A stretch of 64,000 nucleotides of DNA from Symbiodinium natans (taxonomy: Eukaryota; Sar; Dinophyceae; Suessiales; Symbiodiniaceae): the NCBI GenBank assembly GCA_905221605.1, contig CAJNDS010002731.1, positions 231,001 to 295,000 on the forward strand, given 5' to 3'. Shown piece by piece: positions 44,662 to 57,768 of the stretch. The notes below the pieces were generated by a model. That model did no database searches and was not told the DNA's origin. It was given only the letters and a program-made list of their open reading frames with translations. The position numbers and the translations under genes are program-made. How positions within the stretch are numbered: the stretch's first letter is position 1; each line of letters opens with the position of its first letter.

Positions 44662-47600
44662 GGCAAACGTGATCAGGGCGCTCGGGCCACGTGAGCCTCA
44701 CCTGGTGGAGCATGCCGCCCATGCGCTCGCTTCGCTGCAGCCTGCCCGGGCTGCCCGGCTTGCGCGGCCCTGGCCAGCTGCAACTCACGAGACTCACGAG
44801 ACGCCGTGCGCAGCAGAGAAGGCAAACGCTTGGAGCTCGAAGCACTCACTTCAGCAAACAGTGAGAGTAGCCTCCTTTTTGTGAGCCAGCCGCCATGTTC
44901 ACAACTCGGATCAGAGGTTCCCATCATTTCTTCAGCCTCTGCAGGGGGTTGTGCAATCCTTTGGGCACGGGTAGCCTCTGCAGGGAGTGGGCACGGGTAG
45001 GGCGTTGTGCCCCTGTGCGCGTGGCACGCATTATGGCACAGGCAGGCTTTCCTTCCTCCCTCCAACCCCGCCGCCGAGTGCAGCAGGTGACGCAGGAGCT
45101 CCATCTGGCGGCGGCCTTGTGCCAAAGTCGAAGCTTCCCACCGAAAACTTGCTTGAGCAGGGCGACTGCCAAGACCCGGCACGTGCATCGCTGCCTCTTT
45201 GCAGTTAGAGAGCCGCAGATCCTATGGTGCGTGGACCTTGAACTGTGTGAGCAAAGACACCAAAGCCACACGACAGGCCGCCTGCCGGCCCTGCTTGAAG
45301 TGCATGCCAGGCGACGCAGGGAAAGTCCGAAGCCTTGTCAGCTTGCACTATTAGCGCAATTTTCGGAAAGACAATGTTTGAAGAAAGTTTTCCCAAACAG
45401 ACGAAGACCAAGTAGCGGGATTGTAAGAACTTTTGCCCTGAATACACAAAAACGGCGGCTCACTTGCAAATTGAGAAAAGATAAGAGCAGGAGAACCAGA
45501 ATAGCATGTTGAACCCGCCTGGCAAAGCAGTAATTCAGTGACTTAGGGCGATATGACTGTTGAGCACAGGGCCAAGTGGCATAGTGTCTGTGTGCTTTGG
45601 AAGAAGAAGTTGCAGATGCCACGGTTGCCAAACCCTGTGTGGAGCTTCGCGACATCGCGGGTGTTCATGGATGGTGGGCGTATTGCTCAACATGCTGGCT
45701 TTTGATGGGCATTGCAAGGGCGAAGGCTGCCAGCAACATCCCCTGCATCAGCATTTGGGAGACAGCCGGCTGCAAGCTCCACATGAGACGATGCCGCCCC
45801 TTCGCCAAGGTTCCACGAAAGGCAAACGTGATCAGGGCGCTCGGGCCACGTGAGCCTCACCTGGTGGAGCATGCCGCCCATGCGCTCGCTTCGCTGCAGC
45901 CTGCCCGGGCTGCCCGGCTTGCGCGGCCCTGGCCAGCTGCAACTCACGAGACTCACGAGACGCCGTGCGCAGCAGAGAAGGCAAACGCTTGGAGCTCGAA
46001 GCACTCACTTCAGCAAACAGTGAGCGTAGCCTCCTTTTTGTGAGCCAGCCGCCATGTTCACAACTCGGATCAGAGGTTCCCATCATTTCTTCAGCCTCTG
46101 CAGGGGGTTGTGCAATCCTTTGGGCACGGGTAGCCTCTGCAGGGAGTGAGCACGGGTAGGGCGTTGTGCCCCTGTGCGCGTGGCACGCATTATGGCACAG
46201 GCAGGCTTTCCTTCCTCCCTCCAACCCCGCCACCGAGTGCAGCAGGTGACGCAGGAGCTCCATCTGGCGGCGGCCTTGTGCCAAAGTCGAAGCTTCCCAC
46301 CGAAAACTTGCTTGAGCAGGGCGACTGCCAAGACCCGGCACGTGCATCGCTGCCTCTTTGCAGTTAGAGAGCCGCAGATCCTATGGTGCGTGGACCTTGA
46401 ACTGTGTGAGCAAAGACACCAAAGCCACACGACAGGCCGCCTGCCGGCCCTGCTTGAAGTGCATGCCAGGCGACGCAGGGAAAGTCCGAAGCCTTGTCAG
46501 CTTGCACTATTAGCGCAATTTTCGGAAAGACAATGTTTGAAGAAAGTTTTCCCAAACAGACGAAGACCAAGTAACGGGATTGTAAGAACTTTTGCCCTGA
46601 ATACACAAAAACGGCGGCTCACTTGCAAATTGAGAAAAGATAAGAGCAGGAGAACCAGAATAGCATGTTGAACCCGCCTGGCAAAGCAGTAATTCAGTGA
46701 CTTAGGGCGATATGACTGTTGAGCACAGGGCCAAGTGGCATAGTGTCTGTGTGCTTTGGAAGAAGAAGTTGCAGATGCCACGGTTGCCAAACCCTGTGTG
46801 GAGCTTCGCGACATCGCGGGTGTTCATGGATGGTGGTCGTGTTGCTCAACATGCTGGCTTTTGATGGGCATTGCACGGGCGAAGGCTGCCAGCAACATCC
46901 CCTGCATCAGCGTTTGGGAGACAGCCGGCTGCAAGCTCCACATGAGACGATGCCGCCCCTTCGCCAAGGTTCCACGAAAGGCAAACGTGATCAGGGCGCT
47001 CGGGCCACGTGAGCCTCACCTGGTGGAGCATGCCGCCCATGCGCTCGCTTCGCTGCAGCCTGCCCGGGCTGCCCGGCTTGCGCGGCCCTGGCCAGCTGCA
47101 ACTCACGAGACTCACGAGACGCCGTGCGCAGCAGAGAAGGCAAACGCTTGGAGCTCGAAGCACTCACTTCAGCAAACAGTGAGAGTAGCCTCCTTTTTGT
47201 GAGCCAGCCGCCATGTTCACAACTCGGATCAGAGGTTCCCATCATTTCTTCAGCCTCTGCAGGGGGTTGTGCAATCCTTTGGGCACGGGTAGCCTCTGCA
47301 GGGAGTGGGCACGGGTAGGGCGTTGTGCCCCTGTGCGCGTGGCACGCATTATGGCACAGGCAGGCTTTCCTTCCTCCCTCCAACCCCGCCGCCGAGTGCA
47401 GCAGGTGACGCAGGAGCTCCATCTGGCGGCGGCCTTGTGCCAAAGTCGAAGCTTCCCACCGAAAACTTGCTTGAGCAGGGCGACTGCCAAGACCCGGCAC
47501 GTGCATCGCTGCCTCTTTGCAGTTAGAGAGCCGCAGATCCTATGGTGCGTGGACCTTGAACTGTGTGAGCAAAGACACCAAAGCCACACGACAGGCCGCC

Positions 47601-48009
47601 TGCCGGCCCTGCTTGAAGTGCATGCCAGGCGACGCAGGGAAAGTCCGAAGCCTTGTCAGCTTGCACTATTAGCGCAATTTTCGGAAAGACCATGTTTGAA
47701 GAAAGTTTTTCCAAACAGACGAAGACCAAGTAGCGGGATTGTAAGAACTTTTGCCCTGAATACACAAAAACGGCGGCTCACTTGCAAATTGATAAAAGAT
47801 AAGAGCATGAGAACCAAAATAGCATGTTGCACCCGCCTGGCAAAGCGAGAGCAGTAACTCAGTGACTTAGGGCGGTACCATTGTTGAGGGCAACTGAAAC
47901 AGAATTCGGCGTCCGTCATCTTCAGAGCACAGGGCCAAGAGGCAGAGTGTCTGTGTGCTTTGGAAGAAGAAGTTGCAGATGCCACGGTTGCCAAACCCAG
48001 TGTGGAGCT
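44662..48009. repeat. 1,159-bp tandem triplication
   Basis: Three head-to-tail copies: 44662-45820, 45821-46979 and 46980-about 48009 (shorter and more diverged at its right end, where an extra ~50-bp stretch occurs near 47876-47926). Copies differ by scattered single bases, roughly one per hundred or fewer between copies 1 and 2. Each unit begins GGCAAACGTGATCAGGGCGC. Several frames are open in every copy on both strands because the copies are so alike; none shows a known motif. One + frame per unit reads VIRALGPREPHLVEHAAHAL, loosely like a helical repeat. Confidence 0.95.
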
Positions 48010-49811
48010 GTTTGGTAAAAATGCCCCGCTTCAGGTCCTTCCATGGTCTGCAGCAGCAGCCCTAAGGGCCTAAGGTGAGAGGTTCAGACTGGATTGCAGC
48101 AAAAAGTTATATTGCCACGGCGGCCTCTTCCCTGTAGGAAGGCATGTCCAAGATGCATCACGGCGTCATGGCGTGAGCCTCGCGTGGCAGAGTAGGCTCT
48201 GCTCTGGTCGCCGCAATCACCGCAGCATGGCCGGCGTTGGCCGTCCGCGTTGCCAGTCAGTGCGGAAGACAAGCGTGCAGAACCCTGCTTAGGTCACACA
48301 CTTCCTGTGGTGAGTGGCAAGCTTGGGCACTTGCGCATTGCGGATCGACGCGTTGCTGTGTGTATTCAGAGGTTGAGCGACCATGGGAACCCACAGTGAC
48401 ATAGTGAGCCCGGCTACGGCGGCTACATTCCATGTGGACAGCCCACTTGGCCCACTTGGCCCACTTGGCCCACTTTTCAACTTGTCGGACCTTGGCCCTT
48501 CCATACGTTGGTGCTGGCCTGAGGCAACTTGTCCAGGGCCTCCCTGTCTTTGCACCCTCAACTTGCGCCAGATGTAGAAATTCAGAAATTCAGCTCAAGT
48601 TGCACTTCACTTCGCCCTCGCACTTTCAACATGTGCTTCCCTGGCCCGAAGCCCAAGGCAGGCTTGCCGAGAAAATGCGGCGCACCCCTTCCCAGCCTTC
48701 CCAGCCTTCCCAGCCTTCCCAGCCTTGCTGCGGCTTGAGCCGCTCGAGCCGCTCGAGCATTGTTTGGGCTCCGTGAGGCAAACATGGTCTTCATGGTCGC
48801 TGTGAGGCCTGTGAGCCTGGACCTTGAGCTGTGTGAGCCCTTCGGTGAGCTGCAATGAATACCCGGGCAGCCATGGAGCCTCGCAGTTTGAAAGCAAGAG
48901 CCTCACAGAAAGGCATGCGCACAGCTTCGTGCTAGACATCGTTGGAATTGCTACATTCTTGCTTTGCCTACACGCAGTCCCGTTCACGCCTGCACGTGGC
49001 GTCTTCGACTTTAGAGCATGGGAGCTGGGTACACTCAGAACAGACTCCAGGCCAAGATCAGGCACTTGCCTCTCAAGACGTTCCTCTCGGTGCTTGCGCG
49101 GAGTTGCTCCACGAGTCCCTTACATGTGCCGTTTCCCTTCCAAATTTCGCCTTCCAGGACGAGTTTCATCCCAACCTGTTACCCAGGCCAGGCGAGGCAG
49201 ATGGCAGGACATGAAGTGATGCGGAACACACGTCGGCCACGTCTGCAAAGGCTGGAGAGGCTGGGCTTGTGAGCCCCGGCGCGGCACTGGGCCCCTAGCA
49301 GCATAGCATGATTTTTCCAGAAGCCGACGTCAAAGACAGCCATGCAGCCATCCGAGTCAGAAGTGTATCGATGCCCAGGAGGCCACCCAACCTAAGCGTT
49401 CTTCTTCAGGCTTGCCTTCGTCGTGCGCGTAGTGCGCGGCCAACTCATCGTGCTCCCCAGCTCCGTCACGGGCTGCTCGGGGCCCAACTCAAAAGTTTCT
49501 ACTTCCCCGGCAAAGCAAAACTCATAGAAGCTTCCTTTCTTCAGATCTCTCCTTTGGGGTTTCTTCTCAGGCAGCAACTCAAGTGAACTCCACTGATTTT
49601 GTGATCTTCTTTGAGCCTCTGAGCTGGGTGAAGCGCGGGCCTCGGGGCTCTGCCCACTCTGCCGGCCCACTGCCGGCTCTGCAGCCTCGATGCTTGAGGC
49701 CCGATAGGGAGTCACGGTCAAAGGGTGAATCCTGTAATTTGCAAAGAGTGCTTAAAAGCAAAGAAGTTGTTCTTATCTTGAAAAGCTGCTCCCATCCCAG
49801 AGCAGGGTCAG
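48010..49811. other. Spacer with short GC-rich direct repeats
   Basis: A 10-bp unit GGCCCACTTG is repeated about four times at 48440-48478, and a 10-bp unit CCCAGCCTTC about four times at 48689-48727. Near 48815, TGGACCTTGAGCTGTGTGAG resembles a stretch inside each 1,159-bp unit (TGGACCTTGAACTGTGTGAG). No gene was recognised. Confidence 0.5.
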
Positions 49812-51697
49812 AACAGCCTCGAAACGCTGTTGCATGCAGTGGAAGGCGCATTGACTCTGCATTGACGTGTGAGCTCTTGGTGCGAGGAAGTGTGCCTGGT
49901 GCAGCAGTCTCTCCGCTTGGAGCTACCTGGGACTCCGGCCTCGTAGGATCAACCTAAGTCACGTAAGCACTGCCTAAGCACTGCCCAAGCTGGCCGTGTC
50001 AACGTTGGCGAATCGGCTTCCACGCGGATGGGAGTCACAAAGTGAACTAAGTCTGCTAAGTCATGGCTCAAAGTTGCTTTCACTGCTTTCCGCGTGCTTG
50101 GGACACACTCATCGGAGTCACTGCGCAGCTGCAGGATTTTGCACTTTGGAGTCGAATTATTCCAAAGCATATTCAGAGTTGTTGGGAGAACTCAGCAAAG
50201 ATCAGTAGCAATGTGCCGCCCGGTTCTCCAAATCTATGTTGCGGGGATGTATAAACTCGACGCATGTCGATGTACATGCTCGGTCGCCCTGGGGCCGAGC
50301 GGCATGTCCTTGTGCAACTGCACCAATCCTCCGCAGAATGTCTCCAAAGCTTGCAGTGCCCTGTTCCAAACTCGCAGCATGGGACAGAAAGTGTGCAAAA
50401 AGCTAGGCTGCCAGCTGGCGTTGCGCCCGCTGCGCCATTCTGTGAGCCGCCCTCGACGTTGCACCTACGCTCTTCTGTCACCCTGTTGCCCATCCTCCTT
50501 ACCTTTTCGTCTTGTAAGTAAGAGCAGAATCAAAGCCGCGTCGGTTGCCGTTAGCAGCATCTCGCAACATTTGTGAGTGAATTTGAGGCTAGCCACCCAA
50601 GACATGGACGACCATGGCAATGAAGAATCTCGAAGAGCACAAGATGCCTCAGCCCACATGTATGGAATTAATTTGGGGCTGCTAGCCCAACCCCACGGAG
50701 CCTGTCAAATAGCCATGGTCGAGCTGATCATCACCTGCAGGCGCCTGGAAAGTTGCCATTCCGACAACTTGGCAGAGAACACCACGGGCAACATTTTCAT
50801 TGGCAGAGGACAGAGGACACTGCTTACTGTTTTGAAGGTCGACTCCGTCTCAACATGTTGAGCAACAGCCTCGAAACGCCGTTGCATGCAGTGGAAGGCG
50901 CATTGACTCTGCATTGACGTGTGAGCTCTTGGTGCGAGGAAGTGTGCCTGGTGCAGCAGTCTCTCCGCTTGGAGCTACCTGGGACTCCGGCCTCGTAGGA
51001 TAAACCTACGTCACGTAAGCACTGCCTAAGCACTGCCTAAGCTGGCCGTGTCAACGTTGGCGAATCGGCTTCCACGCGGATGGGAGTCACAAAGTGAACT
51101 AAGTCTGCTAAGTCATGGCTCAAAGTTGCTTTCACTGCTTTCCGCGTGCTTGGGACACACTCATCGGAGTCACTGCGAGGCAGCTGCAGGATTTTGCACT
51201 TTGGAGTCGAATTATTCCAAAGCATATTCAGAGTTGTTGGGAGAACTCAGCAAAGATCAGTAGCAATGTGCCGCCCGGTTCTCCAAATCTATTTTGCGGG
51301 GATGTATAAACTCGACGCATGTCGATGTACATGCTCGGTCGCCCTGGGGCCGAGCGGCATGTCCTTGCGCAACTGCACCAATCCTCCGCAGAATGTCTCC
51401 AAAGCTTGCAGTGCCCTGTTCCAAACTCGCAGCATGGTACAGAAAGTGTGCAAAAAGCTCGGCTGCCAGCTGGCGTTGCGCCCGCTGCGCCATTCTGTGA
51501 GCCGCCCTCGACGTTGCACCTACGCTCTTCTGTCACCCTGTTGCCCATCCTCCTTACCTTTTCGTCTTGTAAGTAAGAGCAGAATCAAAGCCGCGTCGGT
51601 TGCCGTTAGCAGCATCTCGCAACATTTGTGAGTGAATTTGAGGCTAGCCACCCAAGACATGGACGACCATGGCAATGAAGAATCTCGAAGAGCACAA
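49812..51697. repeat. ~1,052-bp tandem duplication
   Basis: The block 49812-50642 recurs at 50864-51697 with an offset of 1,052 bp, rising to 1,055 after a 3-bp insertion near 51176. Between them, about 50643-50863 is not repeated. Differences are scattered single bases. Open frames in both copies (for example 50094-50576 and 51146-51631 on +) lack known motifs and contain a Cys-rich stretch; they are not supported as genes. Confidence 0.93.
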
Positions 51698-54335
51698 GAC
51701 GCGTCAACACTTGTACGAGTATTAGCAGACGACAGAGGACACAGTTTGTGGTATTGAAGCTTGGCTCCTTACGAAGTCTCATGGCCAGCCCCACAAAGTC
51801 CTCGATTAGTACCGGCTTGAAGTGATGTTGGCCTTTGCTGCACAACTATAGGTCCGCGCAGGCACCTTCTGCTTGCCGGGCGTGCCGGGCAACTGGCTCG
51901 CTGAGCCAGGGTCCTTCTGCTTCCTTGCACCCAACTCTGGTCAAAGTGCTACCTTGCACTGGTTGCACCCCTCGCTCTGGGCGCCGCTGCCGTCTGGCAG
52001 ACTTGGTTTATGGCGCGAACGAGTTGGAGCTACTGCGGCCTTTGCAGTCGTCCATCGCGGCACATGCCAGCAAAGCCAGCTCCGGGCACCCATGCACAGA
52101 AAACAGCGAGCGCGTGCCTCCATTGCTGCGTTCCTGAGTCAGCCAGAGCATCCGGGGCGTCGGCGCTAGGTTCGGCGCGGTAAGTTCGGGGGTGGTTCAT
52201 TTTAGAGGTGGAGTCTTCCTGGTGCGTTGTGTCTGAGATCGCTTCGAAGGAAAGGAGCCCCTTCCCGCGCTTTGCTGACACTTACAGCACCAGGCAAACC
52301 AACACCGGCAGAGCGGCTGGAACCGCCATCTGACTCTCCCATTTGTGTTGAGAGTTGACTACGTTGTTCTTCGCACCAGCTCGAGCTGGTACTGAGTGCG
52401 TCTCAGCTTCCCTCGTCGCAGCGACCTCCCGGACACCGTGCGAACTTGCCCGAAAAAAACTTTCTATGGCGCACAGCAACTGATGGAGCGTCCCGTATGG
52501 GCTCCCATTTAAGACCTGCAGCAAGAGCTCGAGATGCTTGTGCGCCCCAACCGACCCACGCGTGCTATGGCTCGGATGCAGCACTGACCGGCCCTTAACC
52601 CCAAATGCACACCTTCCATTTCACAAAGCATCTCAGTGCATCACATGGCCACGTCTTTCGAGACGTTCTTGAACATATCCTCAGCGTTGCGTCCCCTTCC
52701 TGGTCTCCCAACCTTCTGCTAGAAGACAGCAGAGCCTCGGAAGCTTTCGTTTCGGGCACCTTGAGCCACACAATGGCAAAGCCGCAAAGCCCTAAACCTT
52801 TAGGCCCTTCTGAACCCAGCACAGCACCTCCACGTGCAGATATGGCAGGCCAAAGTAGGGTGTATGGTGGCAGCACCATCGACATCCTGCCCGCACTGCG
52901 CTGACGCTCGAAGAAGTAAGCACCGGCTGGAAGGGACAGAAACAACGGGCTTCATGTTCCTGGGTGACACTGAGTGTTGTTGATTGGTTGCACTTGTTGT
53001 TGGGCTTTGGTGGGTGTGCTTTCCTTGCATTTCAGTTGTCTTGCAAGTCCTTGATTCCTTGTTCATGCTAACGATGCAACCTTTGTTGAAGACAATTTCC
53101 TTGCAAGTCTGAGCTTCCGTCTGCAGATGTTGTGGAGAGGCCTACGCGAAAGGGTGGAGAAAGGGACAGCGCAAAGGAGGGCTAAACGGGCAAAGAAACT
53201 GCATCTGTGTGGCTCCCGGCGGGGGTCGGGGTCGCCTTGAAAAGAAACCATCTAGAAAGCAGCATGAATCCATCTAAGAGCTTGGGACTTGCTGACGGAA
53301 AAAGCAAGAGGCACATAGTGACTGCATAGAAGTGGCTGAGGCACAGAGTGAGTCATCCCCTATTGGAGCGCCGGAACAGAACTGGCCCCCAAAGGACTGT
53401 GAGAAAGTATCCATTTCCTTAGCGCCTTTAGTTCTTTCACGCCGCGCTGCTTCATCGGTCCATGCCGGCCCACGACCCAAGGCCCAGGAAATTCCAAAGC
53501 AGGTCCCAACCAAATCCGTCGATGGGTTCCCAAATTGCTTGAGGCTTTGTAGGGAGGGAGCGTGCCAGGGGGGGTCCGATCAGCGGGGGTCTGAGGGGGG
53601 AGAGGGCGAGGGGGCGTCCTCCAAGTGATTTGGAGGGGGCGGGCCGCGGCGAACAAGCCCGGGGCCAAGATGGGGCAAGTTCAGGCCTTCCGTTCTGGAG
53701 CAAAGCAGGCCTCGAAAACCTACCACTCACGGAGCAGCAAATGAAATCCAAAAAAGACTGTGACAGCAAAGGGGATGCCTGGCAGCCCAAGGTTGTCAAG
53801 AGGTCAGTTCATGTCCCATGGAGTGGGCTAGGCGAAGGAGGTCCTGCGGTCTCACTGCGCTTCCTGAGATCCTAACCTACTTTTCGTGCCCTTGCAAAGC
53901 AAGACCTTAGGGGATGGCGCGGCAGAGAGAGAGAAAGGGAAGGCAGGATGCAGGAGTATGTGTTACACTGTTTTGCACCCTGTAGAACTTGAAACGGCGG
54001 CACACTGCGCGCAGGGATGAAACTTTTTCGACGGTACTAGTCCAAGAGAAGTTCAGTTAACTCCGGAATCTATTTTCTAGGCCTGGTGCCTCGAGGAAGG
54101 AGGATCCATCGTGTGCTCAGGGATTCAAAAAAAATGCTGGAAGAAGAAGCAGACTCTGGCCCTGCTTGGTGTCAACGTGAATATCCAACCATGTCTGAAC
54201 CTCTAAAAGTAGCACCGGGCCCAACTGAAAATGAGCTCAAACTACAGGGTGGCATCTGGCGATTTTGGTACTTTTTGCGTACCACTGCCACCCGACTGTC
54301 CACAGATCCACAAAGGGAGGGCCTATTTTTGTTGG
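51698..54335. other. Spacer, no recognised gene
   Basis: No conserved protein or RNA was recognised on either strand. G-rich stretches occur near 53565-53640. Open frames of 80-116 aa overlap on both strands without motifs. Confidence 0.4.
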
Positions 54336-54345
54336 TACTCTCTTT

Positions 54346-55512
54346 TTGTACCTTTTTTTTTTCGTGGTCCCCTGGTCTGTTGGTCTCCCGCTCTGCTGGT
54401 CTGCTGGTCGCCTGGTCCCCTGCTCTGCTACCTCCCCGCTGCTTCAAGCCGTGCAAACTTTTTCAAAACAGATGAACGGTTAAAACCCATCAAGCCACTT
54501 TTTCAAAGCATATGAACGATTGAAGCCATTGATGCGAGCATTGTGTTTGCAAATGGGGAGGACGGGGGGGGGGGGGGCTGCGCCCCCTCCAACCCCCCCG
54601 CTTCTTTAAGCCGTGCAAGCCTTTTTCAAAGCATATGAACGATAAAAGCTCATCAGGCCATTTTTTCAAAGCATATGAACGATTAAAACCCACGATGCGA
54701 GCATTGTGTTTGCAATTGGGGTTGGGCTGCCCCCCCCCCCGCCCCAACCCCCCGCCACCTTTTTTAGTGATGCAAGCTTGTTTCAAAGCACATTAACGAT
54801 CGAAAGCCATCATGCGAGCATTGTGTTTGTAAATGGGGGGGCTGCGCCCCCCCCCAACCCCCCCGCTTCTTTAAGCCGTTCAAGTTTTTTCACCCCCCCC
54901 CCTCCGCCTTTTTTAGTAATGCAAGCTTGTTTCAAAGGATATGAACGATTGAAAGCCATCATGCGAGCTACATTCCCTTCTAAATTTTCATAGGCTTTGG
55001 TGGATTTTCTTGGGGTTTCCGAAAAACCTCCATTCCCTCTATATTTTCATGCGAACTGGTCCATTTTCTCTGTTTTTCCTACGAAACCTCCATTCCCTCC
55101 ATGTCTTCATAGGATTCGTACTGCTTTCGTAGGAATTCGTACAAATGTTGCTCGCAAGCCTGCACGGCTTTCTTGCCGGGAGGGGGGTGGGGGCGCAGCC
55201 CCCCCCATTTGCAAACAAACACAGTGCTCACATGACAGGTTTCAAAAAGACGCATATGCTTTGAGGAAAACGAGGGGGTTGGGGTGAAGGCGGGGCCAGC
55301 CCCCCCCCCCCAATTTGCAAACACAATGCTCGCATTCCTGGGCTTCACTCGTTCATATGCTTTAAAAAGAAAAGGCATGATGGGTTTCAATCTTTCATAT
55401 GCTTTGAAAAGGGGGGGAGGGGGTGGCTGGCTTGTCCGAGGAAGTCCAGGGACCAGCAGACCGGGGCACCAGGAGACCAGGGGACTAGGGGACCACGAAA
55501 AAAAAAGGTACT
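54346..55512. mobile_element. Foldback (large inverted-repeat) element, ~1.17 kb
   Basis: The left end reads GTACC, a T run, then CGTGGTCCCCTGGTC and a stretch rich in GGTCTNCTGGTC; the right end (about 55440-55512) is its reverse complement, ending GACCACG, an A run, GGTAC. Inside the left arm are about five repeats containing CAAAGCATATGAACGAT and GCGAGCATTGTGTTTGCAAA, separated by poly-G/poly-C tracts; two or three copies of the same unit occur inverted in the right arm (about 55200-55420). The centre (about 54965-55150) has three diverged copies of a ~65-bp unit with CCTCCATTCCCTC. No coding capacity. This fits a non-autonomous foldback-type transposon, but no target-site duplication could be fixed. 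Confidence 0.7.
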
Positions 55513-56049
55513 AAAAACCTCTCCGCCCTCCACAAAGCTCCCAATCGCTGAAGGCCAGCAGTTGTCACATCCCATGCCTTGAACACGAAGTACTCTTCCA
55601 ACATCGCAACCAACGAACTAGATTTGGCACACCACTCGCCCCGAAGAACACGGGGTTTATCCAAGGTGTTCTGCTGGTAAAACAGAGAAAACTGGTACCC
55701 GACTGACGGCCAGACTGTTCTGAATGCCATCGAAACAAACGGTGAGGAAGCCAGTGAGGTTGACAAGTTCAATTCTGAATCCCAAAAGTGAATGCAAAAA
55801 TGGCAAACCACAGCTTTCGAACCATACCGTCGAATCATGACCAATACCCTCCGAAAAGTTTGGGCGAGAAGGTGGCACTGGAATGTGCAGCAAAGGTTGC
55901 TGTTTGATTGCACGTGTCCGTACTATTGTTCCGCGCAACTCGGCTTGCATTCGGCAGCACATTGTGGAACATAGCCACTGCTGTCACATAGCAGCTCTGA
56001 CAGTAGAAACTGCAGTCTTCGACAAGTCTTCAAGTGCTCTTCTGTGAAC
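55513..56049. other. Spacer between foldback element and right duplication copy
   Basis: No gene recognised. A minus-strand frame (55485-55913, up to 142 aa) shows no family motif. Weak similarity to 35.57-35.73 kb starts near 55945. Confidence 0.4.
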
Positions 56050-57706
56050 CTGGTATCGACAGGCGTTGAACTAGACTTCACTTCAAGCAGAGCCCCCACC
56101 TCGTCGACGCCATGCCGGAAACCAGCAGGTTTCGAAAGGCCAGCCGCCTGAGCGATGCCAGCTTGCTGATGCCGGCCGGGATGGCAGACATGCAGAGTTC
56201 ATGCTGTGCCCCCGGCAGCCTTTCAGCAGGGTCTGTGGGGAAAGCGCGGGGGTGGGGATGGGGTGTGTGGAGGGATAGAGATCGTTTTTTGGTTTCTGAG
56301 AGCCGTGAGTAGACACCGCCACAGGTGACGCAGGTGGACGCAGTCACTTGCCGGCCTTTTGTACTGGTTTGGTGCTGCATCTCTTGAGGACGAAGCTGCA
56401 ATGACCGAAGAAGCAGACTCTTCGCCTTCTTCTGCGGCACCGCCCATGCTTACGTTAAATGGATTGCTTGGGTAGGCGTGTTCGTCCAGCGCAGCCTTTC
56501 CCCGCAGAAGTCGAGCTGATCCAAGCATATGAGCTCAGGTAGTGCGTCAGCCTTGAGAGAAAGGCGATGAGAGGACACACCTGAGATGTCACAAAAAGAG
56601 CGAGCCCACAGTTCGACGCCTTGCAGGCCTTGCAAGCCTTGCATTGGTGGAACTCCTGAAATCCGACTAGCCGAGGCAATTGTAGTCCAGGCTCCGCCTC
56701 TACGTAGAGGCACAAGCGGCACAGGCACAATTTCGTTTAAGCGGAGTTCGAAGCGTACAATCGGATTGCCCCTTCAACTCCAAGCCATCCCAGCAAGCAG
56801 CGAGGCCTTCTGCTGCAACATGAGTCTTTGAGTTTTGGCATCGGTAAAAATTCCCTTGTTATTTCGAAACGTGCCCGAATGTAGACAATTCTCACCCCTG
56901 AACTACTTCTGACATCCTTGAGTCTCGCCCTCTAAGCTTCTAGAGCCCTTCGCCCCCTGGCACTGTGGAGCACTTCAGCACAAGCTGTGGTTCTTTCGCA
57001 ACTTGCTTGCTCCTCCTTCGCAGTGCCAGTGCTCTCTCAAACTCTTTCGCAGCAGACAACGCCTACAGGCAGCAAGTCGGTGGCCAGACTGCTCGCACCG
57101 GCACCTTTGAATTGTACACAGAACTTCCAGAGTTTCCAGAACTTTGCGAGCCGTGGCCAGGGCCCCTGTGCGAAACAAGACAGTATCAACGGCCAAAGGC
57201 GCTCATGCCTTGGTGCTGGCTTTCGCGCACTTTTCGCTTCCGCCTGCAACGGATTCCAAAAAGAAGCCCGCTGAGTGGACGTGCGAGAAAGTGCATGTTT
57301 AGGTTAAGCTCGAGGAGATTCACATGCTTCCAGCATGTACGTATGAGTGGCATGTGTTGCCATGACATGGGAAGCCAGCGCAAAACCCTGCAGGAGCTTG
57401 CCGCCATCAGGGGGCACTGGTGGAAGTGAGTATGGGGTTCACGTGACCAAAAGCCACAGATTATCAGGGCAACTGTGCGCGTTAAGGCCCGGGAATAAGA
57501 TAAGAATGCTTAGCTGGAGTTGATCTGCACTTTGAAAGGCCCTCGAAGAACGGGAAGATGGACCCCCCAGCTGAACGCCACGAAGCTTTTCCTTCGCGCG
57601 AAGGGGCTGCCTTTGGAGATCTTCGGAGCTGGCCCGACATGCTGCACATGTAGGAAGAACGCTGTGAAAGCAGGGCAGCTAGTAGCCTTAGTAGCCACCT
57701 GCCATG

Positions 57707-57768
57707 AGTGTGCCACGCACAGCGCCACGCACAGCGCCACGCACAGCGCCACGCACAGCGCAGCACAG
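57707..57768. repeat. 12-bp minisatellite
   Basis: GCCACGCACAGC is repeated about four to five times in the right duplication copy. It gives a Ala-Thr-His-Ser repeat in one frame and Cys-Ala-Trp-Arg in reverse; neither is supported as protein. No equivalent tract was seen in the left copy. Confidence 0.9.

Noticed and set aside
44673-47506. 171-aa minus-strand and up to 214-aa plus-strand frames repeated in the 1,159-bp units
   Set aside because: The units are nearly identical DNA, so every frame recurs; no motif and no independent sign of selection.
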